Shown here: piece by piece, positions 17,118 through 25,580 of the stretch
How the letters are laid out: each line of letters starts with the position of its first letter
Numbering within the stretch: position 1 is the stretch's first letter
From: Desulfobacteraceae bacterium
GTDB taxonomy: Bacteria > Desulfobacterota > DSM-4660 > Desulfatiglandales > Desulfatiglandaceae
Reading direction: 5' to 3'
Length of the DNA stretch: 64,000 nt
NCBI GenBank assembly: GCA_030613055.1
Contig: JAUWMR010000004.1
Span: 1-64,000 of the forward strand
The notes under the pieces: model-generated
What the model was told of the DNA's origin: nothing
Databases searched by the model: none
What the model saw: only the letters and a program-made list of their open reading frames with translations
Translations under genes and position numbers: made by a program

Positions 17118-19688
17118 TCAAGACAGCCCTATCTTTCTCATCTTTGTATATAATGTCTTCGGGTCTATTCCAAGAGCAGCAGCAACCTTTCCCCTGTTCC
17201 AGCGGTTTTGATTTAATGCACTGAGGATATAACGTTTCTCGAAAGTCATCATTGCGGATCGAAGATCCCTCACGCTATCACTGAGATCTCCACTAATATT
17301 AACCTCCGTATTCTTCGACTTGCCATCTATGGTCAGAAAGTCAAAATTCCCTACCGCAAGATATCTCTGGATCACGCTTTGCAATTCACGCACGTTCCCC
17401 GGCCAATTATAATTATATAAAATTTCCATAATCCTGCCAGGAATAATCGGCGCTTTCTTGCCTTTGCCGTATAACCAAAGGAAATGCTCAATAAGCAAAG
17501 GAATATCCTCTTTTTTCTCCCTCAGGGGCGGCGTGACAATGGGAATAATGCTGATACGGTAATAAAAATCCTCACGCACCTTTCCTTTATTTACCATTTC
17601 CGAAAAATCCTTGTTGGTAGCGGAGATAACGCGGAATTTGGACTTGCAGACCTGTGTGTCTCCTAACGGAATATATTCACCGCTTTCAAGTGCACGAAGG
17701 AATTTGACCTGTATATTCAGTCCAAGCTCACCTACTTCATCTAAAAAAAGCGTTCCCCCGTCAGCAGTTTGAAAATAACCGGTCTTGTCAATATGTGCCC
17801 CTGTAAAGGCGCCTTTACGGTGTCCGAAAAATTCACTTTCAACGAGGTTTTCAGGGACAGCACCACAATTAACAGGAACAAAGGGTTTGTCGGCCGAGTA
17901 ACTCATATCATGAACTGCCCTGGCAACCAGCTCCTTGCCGGTCCCGGATTCTCCAAGGATAATAACATTGGCCTCTGACCCGGCGGCCTTCATTATAAGT
18001 TCATATACTTCCTGCATGAGCGCACTTTTACCAATAATATTGCCAAACCTGTAGCTCTCCTTGATGCATGACCTTAACTTGATATTTTCTTTACGGAGAT
18101 ATTCAGCATCCTCCTGCATGGATTTTTCCCAGAGCACCTGTTCCGTGATATCCCTCATAGTGGCAAGTATAGCGGGCCTGGATTTCAGGCTGATAACGCT
18201 CCTGTTCGTTGACACCCAGATTTCTCTTCCCCCTTCTGTAACACACATTCCCCATAGTAAAGTCCCGATGTCTTCATCCCTCTCCTTAGGGTCAAATACC
18301 TTCCGAAAAAGCTCTCTGAACTCACTTGCAAAGAGCTCAAGGACTTCCTTTTCTGCACACTCCCCGGCATCCTTACAGCCGAACATATCCACAAAGGCAT
18401 TGTTCACAAATAATATCTTCCCATCCTGAACGAGTACTACTGCATCAGCCACGGATTCAGTAAGGCTTCTATAGAGCAATTCCCTTTCCTCAAGCTCTTT
18501 TTGTGCCCTCTTTAGCACTGTGAGGTCGCGCATTATAGACAGCCTTGACATACTGCCATCAGGATTTATCGAAGGAGTGCTGATAACATCATATGTTTTC
18601 TGGTTTCTCGAAATATTCCATTCCCAGTGAACGGTCTTTTTCCCCGAAAAAACATCCTGCTCATTGCACCACGGACAGACATCTTTCCGGTTGTCAAAAT
18701 ACTCGTAACATTTTCTTCCCTGTACAGGACCAAATTCGTTTTTTAACGCTGGATTTATGTATTCAATATCGCATTCCTCATTTACAATATATATCCAGTC
18801 TTCCATGGATTTAAGGATGTTAATGATATTTTCGCTTTCAAGTCGAAGCGCATCATCAGCCTTTACCCGCTCGGCAATCCTCCCCAACCGTTCTGCAATG
18901 GCCTTTATAAGATTGCTCTCTTCCTCTAAAAAAAGCTCCTCAACACTCTCCGGTCTTTCAAGGTAAAAGACCTCTAAAGTTCCTCCCCATTCATCATTTA
19001 CAACAATATCACATGCCTGCTTCCAGGCGGTTTCCCTGAAATTACCTGTCTTGAATTCCTGATAACCCATGATGATACGTGCACATGTGATTTCAGGATA
19101 CTGGAATGAGGGGGGGATAATATCAACTACCCCCTGAAGGATTTTCTCCAATGATGTGCCCAGCTTTTCGCGGAGTGCGGAAATACCATAAAGGCAATTT
19201 AATTCTTTGGCCCTTTGTGTAAGATCATGCGTCCTTTTCTTTAGTGCCCTCGTCCTTTGCCGTGCGATATCTTTAAGCAATTCCTTTTTTTTACGCTGGA
19301 CAGTGTCCGCCTCTTTTGCCCTGAGCTTTACATTAACCTGCGCCTCTAATTCATCCTCAACAACGGGCTTTAAAAGGAAAGCATCAGCTCCGGATTCTAA
19401 AGCCTTTGCACGGCTTTTAGGACCTGTATTCGTGGTTGTAAGCATAATAACAGGAATATATCTTGTCTTTTCATCGGCTTTCAGTCGTTTGAAAAGGTCA
19501 AACCCGTCCGTCTCCGCTATATTCATATCAAGAAAAATTACGTCCGGCAGTTCTGTCAGTGCCTTTTTTACACCTTCAGACCCTGACATGGCAGTCATGA
19601 CAACACATTCAGGAGTCAAATTCCCTAAGCAGGTTGATATTAAATTCAGGTTATCCTGTTCGTCGTCAATCACCAGGACCTTTGCCAT
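17118..19688 (-). CDS. Sigma54-dependent response regulator with PAS domains
   Basis: The 856-residue protein begins with a receiver domain (Asp54 in VIFLDMNIAE, Lys in LLKPV), then a coiled region, a GAF-like segment and two PAS domains (about residues 290-540). A complete sigma54 AAA+ module follows, with Walker A GESGTGKE, the sigma54 loop GAFTGA and LFLDEVGEL. It ends in a Fis-type helix-turn-helix (KVAAALGIDPKTLYTKMRKIGL). It should activate sigma54 promoters in response to a kinase and a PAS-sensed signal. The sat-linked receiver gene lies downstream on the same strand, but an intrinsic terminator separates the two. Confidence 0.92.
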   Translation of the reverse strand: MAKVLVIDDEQDNLNLISTCLGNLTPECVVMTAMSGSEGVKKALTELPDVIFLDMNIAETDGFDLFKRLKADEKTRYIPVIMLTTTNTGPKSRAKALESGADAFLLKPVVEDELEAQVNVKLRAKEADTVQRKKKELLKDIARQRTRALKKRTHDLTQRAKELNCLYGISALREKLGTSLEKILQGVVDIIPPSFQYPEITCARIIMGYQEFKTGNFRETAWKQACDIVVNDEWGGTLEVFYLERPESVEELFLEEESNLIKAIAERLGRIAERVKADDALRLESENIINILKSMEDWIYIVNEECDIEYINPALKNEFGPVQGRKCYEYFDNRKDVCPWCNEQDVFSGKKTVHWEWNISRNQKTYDVISTPSINPDGSMSRLSIMRDLTVLKRAQKELEERELLYRSLTESVADAVVLVQDGKILFVNNAFVDMFGCKDAGECAEKEVLELFASEFRELFRKVFDPKERDEDIGTLLWGMCVTEGGREIWVSTNRSVISLKSRPAILATMRDITEQVLWEKSMQEDAEYLRKENIKLRSCIKESYRFGNIIGKSALMQEVYELIMKAAGSEANVIILGESGTGKELVARAVHDMSYSADKPFVPVNCGAVPENLVESEFFGHRKGAFTGAHIDKTGYFQTADGGTLFLDEVGELGLNIQVKFLRALESGEYIPLGDTQVCKSKFRVISATNKDFSEMVNKGKVREDFYYRISIIPIVTPPLREKKEDIPLLIEHFLWLYGKGKKAPIIPGRIMEILYNYNWPGNVRELQSVIQRYLAVGNFDFLTIDGKSKNTEVNISGDLSDSVRDLRSAMMTFEKRYILSALNQNRWNRGKVAAALGIDPKTLYTKMRKIGLS

Positions 19689-19828
19689 AACTGCTCCTAT
19701 CTCTCATGCCTTGCAATAGCTTTGGCGACAATTTAAAATACATATCTTTATATATAATATCCTGCCCATGATAAAGTAAAAAAATCATTTTCCCGGAAAG
19801 CAAGACAAAAAAGAAAAATTATATTTTA

Positions 19829-19857
19829 TTGACTAACAAAATTGGTAAACATATATA
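19829..19857 (+). promoter_or_regulatory. Candidate sigma70 promoter for the MBL-fold hydrolase gene
   Basis: TTGACT (19829-19834) and TATATA (19852-19857) are 17 bases apart in an AT-rich stretch, about 55 bases before the start at 19912. Both boxes are close to consensus. Confidence 0.5.
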
Positions 19858-19911
19858 ACATCTACCTGAGTATTGCGATCAATTGATAACTTCTTACAGG
19901 GTCTCCTTAAA

Positions 19912-20676
19912 ATGAAATTAATTTTTTTAGGTTCAGGCACAGGTATACCCCTCAGTTTTAAGGCCTCTCCTTCACTTGTATTTATAATTGACAATGACCC
20001 GGTTGTTTTTGACCTGGGACCGGGGTCGCTCAGGCAGTTGACTAAAGCCGGTGTAAATTTTGAAAAAATCAGGCGAATATTTATTACCCATTTTCATCCC
20101 GATCATACAGCAGACTTAATCCACTTTCTGTTTGCAACAAGGAACCCGGCCATCCTAAAAAGAAGGCTGCCCTTTGTTATTACTGGCCCCCGCGGAATAA
20201 AGGAATTGATTCATCGCCTCCAGGATGCATATGCTGATTGGTTAGCCATTCCTTCTGACATCATGAGCATCGAAGAACTTGATGTCGGGCCAAAGGTAGA
20301 AAGGGAATACAGCCGCTTCAAGATCACGGTCCTGCCCACCAACCATTCGCCCAATAGCATTGCCTACCGAATCGAAGATAGATCAGGAAAGAACATGGTT
20401 TATTCAGGGGACACTGGCTTTTGTAAAGAGATTATCGATCTGGCTGAGGGAACGGACCTTTTAATACTGGAATGTTCTTTTCCTGTTGGGAAGGAGACTG
20501 AGGGACACCTAACACCTTCTGAGGCAGGCCGCGTGGCTACTTTAGCGAACGCCAGGCAATTAGTCCTGACGCATTTTTACCCGGAATGCCTAAAAACCGA
20601 CATCACAGCCCAGTGCCGTAAAACATACGGGGGAGAACTTATATTAGCCAGTGATTTGCTGCATCTACATATATAA
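19912..20676 (+). CDS. MBL-fold hydrolase, ribonuclease Z-like
   Basis: The 254-residue protein has the metallo-beta-lactamase fold of the RNase Z/ElaC branch: an opening GSGTGIPLS, a zinc motif THFHPDHTAD near residue 60, a later GDTGF, and the histidine in VLTHFYPE near the end. Family members process tRNA 3' ends or cleave phosphodiesters. Its moderate length and divergent middle leave a general MBL hydrolase role open. I started at the ATG at 19912, where the conserved fold begins; the frame opens 13 codons earlier. It is monocistronic, with a sigma70-like promoter upstream. Confidence 0.8.
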   Translation: MKLIFLGSGTGIPLSFKASPSLVFIIDNDPVVFDLGPGSLRQLTKAGVNFEKIRRIFITHFHPDHTADLIHFLFATRNPAILKRRLPFVITGPRGIKELIHRLQDAYADWLAIPSDIMSIEELDVGPKVEREYSRFKITVLPTNHSPNSIAYRIEDRSGKNMVYSGDTGFCKEIIDLAEGTDLLILECSFPVGKETEGHLTPSEAGRVATLANARQLVLTHFYPECLKTDITAQCRKTYGGELILASDLLHLHI

Positions 20677-20689
20677 ATAAAAATCCGAG

Positions 20690-21020
20690 CCCAAAGGAAC
20701 CGGCCTTGATTTGCCCCTGGAAGGGGATAAAGCACCATAAAGAAAAAAGTGCCTAATCCCGCCTTGGCGGGACTAAAGTTTGAAGTGCCTAAAGTTGTGG
20801 TACTCCTTCGGCGTGCTACTTTATAAAACGACGACTCAGGGGTTTACCCCAACTTGCCGGCTAATTGGTGTCATAGAGTACCTCATTTAAAATAGCAGAA
20901 TTCATTAACTTTAGGCATTTTAGGCACTTTAGATCACTTTAGGCACTTATTGGCTATTAAAAGCAGAGCCGAATGGCTCTAACCATGCACAAAGGACATG
21001 TTTCTAAAATCGAAATAAAG
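20690..21020. repeat. Dispersed intergenic repeat, family B, copy 1
   Basis: About 330 bases match 53264-53582 closely along the whole length and 43595-43785 in part. It includes a CCCCTGGAAGGGG hairpin, a TCCCGCCTTGGCGGGA hairpin, CTTCGGCGTGCTA, and an unusual tract in which TTTAGGCA and related 8-mers recur. No open frame is conserved between copies. It ends directly at the start codon at 21025. Confidence 0.85.
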
Positions 21021-21024
21021 CCCT

Positions 21025-22071
21025 ATGTCAAATAAATACAAATCTTCAGCAACCATTATTCCGCTTGAACAGGCTGTGGGGAAGGTCCTTGCGCATGATA
21101 TCACGGAAATCCGGCCCGGCCAGTTCAAGGGCCCTGCTTTTAAAAAAGGGTATATTATCTGTGAAAATGACCTGCCACACTTAAGGCGATTGGGCAAAGA
21201 GAACCTGTTTACCTTACACATTGGCCCGGACGAAGTCCACGAAGACGAAGCAGCGATCAAACTCGCAAATGCATTGGCCGGCCCGGGAGTGGTTGTAGAA
21301 GGACCTCCGTCCGAAGGGAAGGTCTCGTTAAAATCAAAGTACAAAGGTCTTCTAAAGGTAAATGTAGAGGCCCTGACTGATCTCTGTCTTGTTCCCGATA
21401 TCTGCTGCGCCTCCCGGCATAACAATACCCTTGTGGAGAGAATGGTAAAGGTGGCCGACACAAGGGCAATCCCCCTTATCATTGACAAAAAAACCCTTGA
21501 CACTGCCATTCATGTTGCTTCTGCCGCAGGCGGTATCTTTTCCGTCAAGCCACTTTCACAGCCTCAAACAGGGCTCATTGTTACCGGAAACGAGGTATAC
21601 AGCGGACTCATTGATGACAAATTCGCCCCCATAATCAGAAAGAAACTGAAATTTTTCGGCTGTGAGATCAAAAAGACCCTTTTTACGCCGGATGACAGGA
21701 AAGAGATTGTCAAATCCATTAAAAAACTAATATATATTGGGTCAGAACTTATTATGGTGGCAGGAGGCATGAGCGTTGACCCTGACGACATAAGCCGCAT
21801 GGCTATTGCAGAGGCCGGAGCGGAAGACGTGGTTTACGGGACACCTGTGCTGCCAGGCGCCATGTTCCTGTATGGAAGAATAGGTGATGTTCCTGTGATG
21901 GGTCTCCCTGCCTGCGTGCTTTTTTACAGGGCTACCGTGCTCGATCTTGTCCTTCCACGGGTCCTGGCCGGAGAATCAATCACAAGAAAAGATCTGGCAT
22001 CTATGGCCCATGGCGGCCTGTGCCTCAATTGTGAACAGTGTCATTATCCCGTATGTCCTTTTGGGAAATAG
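21025..22071 (+). CDS. Molybdopterin-binding protein (MoeA/CinA-like) with a C-terminal cysteine cluster
   Basis: The 348-residue protein has the MoCF/MoeA-type molybdopterin-binding core at about 180-315: GLIVTGNEVYSG, the Gly-rich MVAGGMSVDPDD, and VMGLPACVLFYRATV. The N-terminal third resembles short MoeA-like proteins. Its last 20 residues hold CLNCEQCHYPVCPFGK, a compact cysteine tail suited to an Fe-S or zinc site. It probably handles molybdenum cofactor or senses it. The start follows immediately after a dispersed repeat. It overlaps the downstream glycosyltransferase frame. Confidence 0.8.
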   Translation: MSNKYKSSATIIPLEQAVGKVLAHDITEIRPGQFKGPAFKKGYIICENDLPHLRRLGKENLFTLHIGPDEVHEDEAAIKLANALAGPGVVVEGPPSEGKVSLKSKYKGLLKVNVEALTDLCLVPDICCASRHNNTLVERMVKVADTRAIPLIIDKKTLDTAIHVASAAGGIFSVKPLSQPQTGLIVTGNEVYSGLIDDKFAPIIRKKLKFFGCEIKKTLFTPDDRKEIVKSIKKLIYIGSELIMVAGGMSVDPDDISRMAIAEAGAEDVVYGTPVLPGAMFLYGRIGDVPVMGLPACVLFYRATVLDLVLPRVLAGESITRKDLASMAHGGLCLNCEQCHYPVCPFGK

Positions 22072-23389
22072 TCGGTGGCCGCCCATAAACCTATACTCAG
22101 GCATTAGGGAGTTTCCAATTCAGAAAAAAAACATCATCTCAGTAGGCGTTTTGATCGATCTATTATGGCATCCAGGTGCAGGCGGACAGGTAAAAACCTG
22201 GGAACATTTTGCCAGGGCAGCCGAATCGTTCAAGGATAAACTCCGTCTGACTCTGCACTTCCATGGAGATCAGAAAAAAATCCTGATGACCTCCAGCAAC
22301 GTTCGCTACATTACCCTTCCACCGGTATTGAACACAGCGCATTTTCGGTCCATGGACCATCTTGTTGATCACACAGACCTTTCTCCTTTTCATTTCAGGC
22401 TCCTGCCCTATCTGAAACACTATGACGTCATCCATACAACAGACGCCTTCTTTGCCTACTCGAAAACCGCACTTTACGCATCCAGACGTTACGGTATCCC
22501 CCTGGTAAATTCAATACACACCGACATGCCGGAAGGGGCAAGGATATACTCGCCACACATTATCCGGAGATTGGTTAGAAACGGTCCTGTCAACAAGCTT
22601 CTCATGAATCGATTGCATTTAGACGAACTGTTTGCCTCATCTATGAAACGAAAACTTCACCGCTTTCAGAAGCGATGTGCCTGGGTGATGGTCTCGGAAT
22701 CAGACGGCCTGCCCAAGGTCAATAATACACCGCCTGAGAAGCATGAAAAGCGTGTATCATACCTTCGAAGGGGTATAGACACAATGGTTTTCAATCCCTC
22801 TCACAGTGATCGCAATAAACTTGAAAAAGCTTTCGGCATTACAAAGGACCGGTTTGTGCTGATTTTTGCCGGAAGAGTTGACAGGGGAAAAAATGTCATG
22901 ACCCTTGCCCGGGCAGCCAGGATTTTATTGAATCGCGGGGAACCTGTCCACATCATAATAGCAGGAAAAGGCGGGCAAAAGGCGGACATAAAGAAGCTTC
23001 TTGGCCCTGCAGTAACCTTTCCAGGATTCGTTTCCCACTCCACTCTCTCATGGCTCTATGCCAGCTCCGACACGCTCGTGTTTCCATCCGAGGTTGAAAT
23101 TTTTCCCAACGTGGTAATCGAGGCAAAAAGCTCAGGGCTTCCGGTTCTGGTCCCGTCAAAAGGAGGCGCATCCCGGCTGATAAAAAGAGACGGTGAGGAT
23201 GGTATATTAATGGATGACAATTCTCCGCGCGCGTGGGCGGAGGCGATTCAGGGGCTATTGCGGGACCATGCCCTTTGCAAACACATGGGTCAGGCCGCGC
23301 GCAGGGTCATTGAAACCGACTGGCCTTCTTGGAAAGACGTAATGGCCGAGGACCTGATTCCTGTATGGCAAAAGGTCTCCAAAACCTAA
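22031..23389 (+). CDS. Glycosyltransferase family 4
   Basis: This is a GT-B fold transferase. The N-terminal acceptor half begins at about 22137 (SVGVLIDLLWHPGAGG) and includes DVIHTTDAFFAYS. The C-terminal donor half has FAGRVDRGKNVMTL and, around 23090, the nucleotide-sugar segment FPSEVEIFPNVVIEAKSSGLP with the EX7E pattern. The start is uncertain because no ATG lies between the upstream stop and the fold. I give the GTG at 22031, which overlaps the upstream gene by 41 bases. An ATT at 22118 with GGGAG six bases upstream, or a TTG at 22151, is also possible. Acceptor unknown. Confidence 0.85.
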   Translation: MNSVIIPYVLLGNSRWPPINLYSGIREFPIQKKNIISVGVLIDLLWHPGAGGQVKTWEHFARAAESFKDKLRLTLHFHGDQKKILMTSSNVRYITLPPVLNTAHFRSMDHLVDHTDLSPFHFRLLPYLKHYDVIHTTDAFFAYSKTALYASRRYGIPLVNSIHTDMPEGARIYSPHIIRRLVRNGPVNKLLMNRLHLDELFASSMKRKLHRFQKRCAWVMVSESDGLPKVNNTPPEKHEKRVSYLRRGIDTMVFNPSHSDRNKLEKAFGITKDRFVLIFAGRVDRGKNVMTLARAARILLNRGEPVHIIIAGKGGQKADIKKLLGPAVTFPGFVSHSTLSWLYASSDTLVFPSEVEIFPNVVIEAKSSGLPVLVPSKGGASRLIKRDGEDGILMDDNSPRAWAEAIQGLLRDHALCKHMGQAARRVIETDWPSWKDVMAEDLIPVWQKVSKT

Positions 23390-23411
23390 ATTGGTGACAT
23401 AGGAGAATGCT

Positions 23412-24179
23412 GTGTTTGGGAAACGGATCCTTTTGCTTATACCCCACCCGGACGACGAAGTAGTGGGTTGCTTCACGGCAATCGGGCACGCCAGGACCCT
23501 TGGCGCAAAAATATTCGGGTTCTATCTGACCACTGGAATCCCGTCACGAGAACATCTCCGGTCTTGGCAGCGAAAAACCTACGGACACCGCCAAAGAAGA
23601 CGTCAAAAGGAGGCCAATCTCGTGGCAGACCTCCTCGGGATTGAACCCTTTCATTTCAATGATATCCCGAGCCGAAAGTTAAAAGATTTTCTTAAACCAG
23701 CCCGTGAAACATTGTCCCAGGCCATTCGCAGGCTTGAAATCGACACACTATGGGCACCTGCCTATGAGGGGGGACATCAGGACCACGACACGGCCAATTT
23801 TTTAGCAAATACTCTGACAGGACATGCATTGGTTTGGGAATTCAGCGAGTATCACTACTATCGCGGAAAGGTAAAGAGCCAGGACTTTTTTTCTCAAAAT
23901 GGAACTGAGCAAACGATTGTCCTTGACCGGTCGGAACAGGAGTCAAAACGCCAGGCACTCTCCTTATATCCCTCGGAAAGAGGAAATCTCCGGCATATTG
24001 ACACGTCTCAGGAAATTTTCCGCCCTCTAACATCATATGATTATACCCGGCCACCACACCCGGGGAAACTTTTTTACCAGCGTTTTCAATGGGTTCCTGG
24101 GCACCCGAGGATCGATTACTGCCAGCCCCATGAGGTATGCCTCGCATTTAAGGATTTCCTGGAAACCGTTCAATATTGA
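23412..24179 (+). CDS. PIG-L family N-acetylglucosamine deacetylase-like protein
   Basis: PIG-L enzymes remove acetyl groups from N-acetylglucosaminyl conjugates using zinc. The 255-residue protein shows the signature HPDDE at residues 12-16 and the second metal site in GGHQDHDTAN near residue 122. A GTG at 23412 with AGGAGA just before it is the likely start, 22 bases after the glycosyltransferase. Pairing with a GT4 enzyme suggests a transfer-then-deacetylate sequence, as in bacillithiol, mycothiol or GPI-like pathways. The actual product cannot be read from sequence. Confidence 0.88.
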   Translation: MFGKRILLLIPHPDDEVVGCFTAIGHARTLGAKIFGFYLTTGIPSREHLRSWQRKTYGHRQRRRQKEANLVADLLGIEPFHFNDIPSRKLKDFLKPARETLSQAIRRLEIDTLWAPAYEGGHQDHDTANFLANTLTGHALVWEFSEYHYYRGKVKSQDFFSQNGTEQTIVLDRSEQESKRQALSLYPSERGNLRHIDTSQEIFRPLTSYDYTRPPHPGKLFYQRFQWVPGHPRIDYCQPHEVCLAFKDFLETVQY

Positions 24180-24253
24180 TATAGTGTAACCGATCACAGG
24201 TTCAACGCTTCGAAGGTTCAAGGTTAGTAAAGGTTAGTAAAGGAAAAGTAGCC

Positions 24254-25360
24254 ATGAATCCGCCAAACCGGTTGCGGGAAATACTAAAAATGGTAGCGAG
24301 CGGAGGGCCTGCCATCTGCAATATTGCCATTACCAATCTGTGTAATGCGACATGTGATTTTTGCAACTATGCGAGGCACAAGAAACAGGTAGACCGTGGT
24401 GTCATGGTAGACCCGGATGACATGCTAAATGCCATTGATATCCTGTACTGTAAAGGCGTTAGATACCTCACTCTCTCCGGTGGAGAACCCTTTCTCCACC
24501 CCCACCTGAACGACATGGTGGCCTATTCGGTCAAAAAGGGCATTCGCCCCTCCATATGTACCAACGGCTACCGCCTGGATGAAGGTACGATCAAGGCTCT
24601 TTCAGAAAGCGGCCTTAAAACCATCATTATTTCTATTGACGCCGACTCGGCTAGTGCACATGAAAAAAATCGGGGACTACCAGGCATCTGCACCAGGATC
24701 CGGAAGGCAAATCACCAGTTGGCCCGCCTTTCCATAAGGAGTATGGCCTCAGTAACCATTAACAGGCTCATTACGGACTATCCCGGGCTCATCCTGTTTT
24801 TGCGGGATTTAGGGTTTGAGACCGTGACATTTTCCTATCCCAAGAGGACCTTGGGCTCCTCTTCCCTTGTCTTTTCGGAAACATCTTCGCTTGTGGATTA
24901 TAGCGCTGAAGAACTGATCAGGATTTTTGAGGTTATTCTACGGCTCAAATCAAGTTTCAATATCCTGAATCCCGCTGAATCCATAAAAGAGATGATCCGA
25001 TATCTCAGGGGAGAAAAACAGATGTTTCCCTGCTTTGGGGGTTACAAATACTTTTTCCTGGACTGGAACCTCGACGTATGGCGGTGTGACTACTGGCCGT
25101 CAAAGATGTGTTCCATCCATGACTTTAAAAGGACACCGCTTATCCGCGATAACTGCTCGCTTTGCATAAGCGATTGCTATCGAGATTCAAGTGTCCTCTT
25201 ACATTTCGCGGTCGCTATCGGGGACGCCTTCACCTGTTTAAAGCAAGGTGCGATATCAAAAGCGGCCCGCACTCTTTTGACAAAAAGCACTGCCCTGTCT
25301 ATCAAGTCCCTCCTGAATGAATGGAAAACAGTCGGAAAACTGGCAAACCGGGAAGAATAG
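24254..25360 (+). CDS. Radical SAM protein with a cysteine-rich C-terminus
   Basis: The 368-residue protein has the radical SAM cluster motif CNATCDFC (Cys30, 34, 37), the SAM-binding LSGGEPFLHP, and CTNGYRL. The C-terminal third has further cysteines (CFGGYKYFFLDWNLDVWRCD, then DNCSLCISDC), consistent with a SPASM-like auxiliary Fe-S cluster. It is distantly similar in layout to HpnH, which is encoded at 32034-33119. It lies 74 bases after the PIG-L gene and is last in this plus-strand group. Substrate unknown. Confidence 0.85.
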   Translation: MNPPNRLREILKMVASGGPAICNIAITNLCNATCDFCNYARHKKQVDRGVMVDPDDMLNAIDILYCKGVRYLTLSGGEPFLHPHLNDMVAYSVKKGIRPSICTNGYRLDEGTIKALSESGLKTIIISIDADSASAHEKNRGLPGICTRIRKANHQLARLSIRSMASVTINRLITDYPGLILFLRDLGFETVTFSYPKRTLGSSSLVFSETSSLVDYSAEELIRIFEVILRLKSSFNILNPAESIKEMIRYLRGEKQMFPCFGGYKYFFLDWNLDVWRCDYWPSKMCSIHDFKRTPLIRDNCSLCISDCYRDSSVLLHFAVAIGDAFTCLKQGAISKAARTLLTKSTALSIKSLLNEWKTVGKLANREE

Positions 25361-25370
25361 ACCTGTGTTA

Positions 25371-25447
25371 ACCCTGCGTAGCGCAGGGCTTCAGCCCTGC
25401 TTAGGACATGGTCCCGCTAAAGCGGGACTAAAGCCGCAGGCTACATT
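25371..25447. repeat. Palindromic repeat, family C, copy 1
   Basis: GCGCAGGGCTTCAGCCCTGC and TCCCGCTAAAGCGGGA form two hairpins, followed by AAAGCCGCAGGCTACA. The same GTAGCGCAGGGCT word recurs at 35194-35264. It lies between convergent genes and may act as a terminator. The rest of 25361-25580 holds one more CCCGT/GCGGG-type word and no gene. Confidence 0.7.
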
Positions 25448-25580
25448 TGTCAGCGGAATTTGAATAGGATACCACATTTTGTCATTTCCCCGTAGGCGGG
25501 AAACCATAGAAGTCGGTGAACCGGAGGGGCTATCACAATTTATTCAGCAGATGCGAAATAACTGAGGTAAATTATTAAAG

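Noticed and set aside
23412-24179. Assigning the GT4/PIG-L pair to bacillithiol synthesis
   Set aside because: No BshC-like gene is present, and the GT sequence does not show clear BshA features, so only a general deacetylation route is supported.
24254-25360. Calling the second radical SAM protein HpnH or a hopanoid methylase
   Set aside because: It lacks the HpnH opening and later conserved cysteines and has no B12-binding domain; only the general fold is shared.
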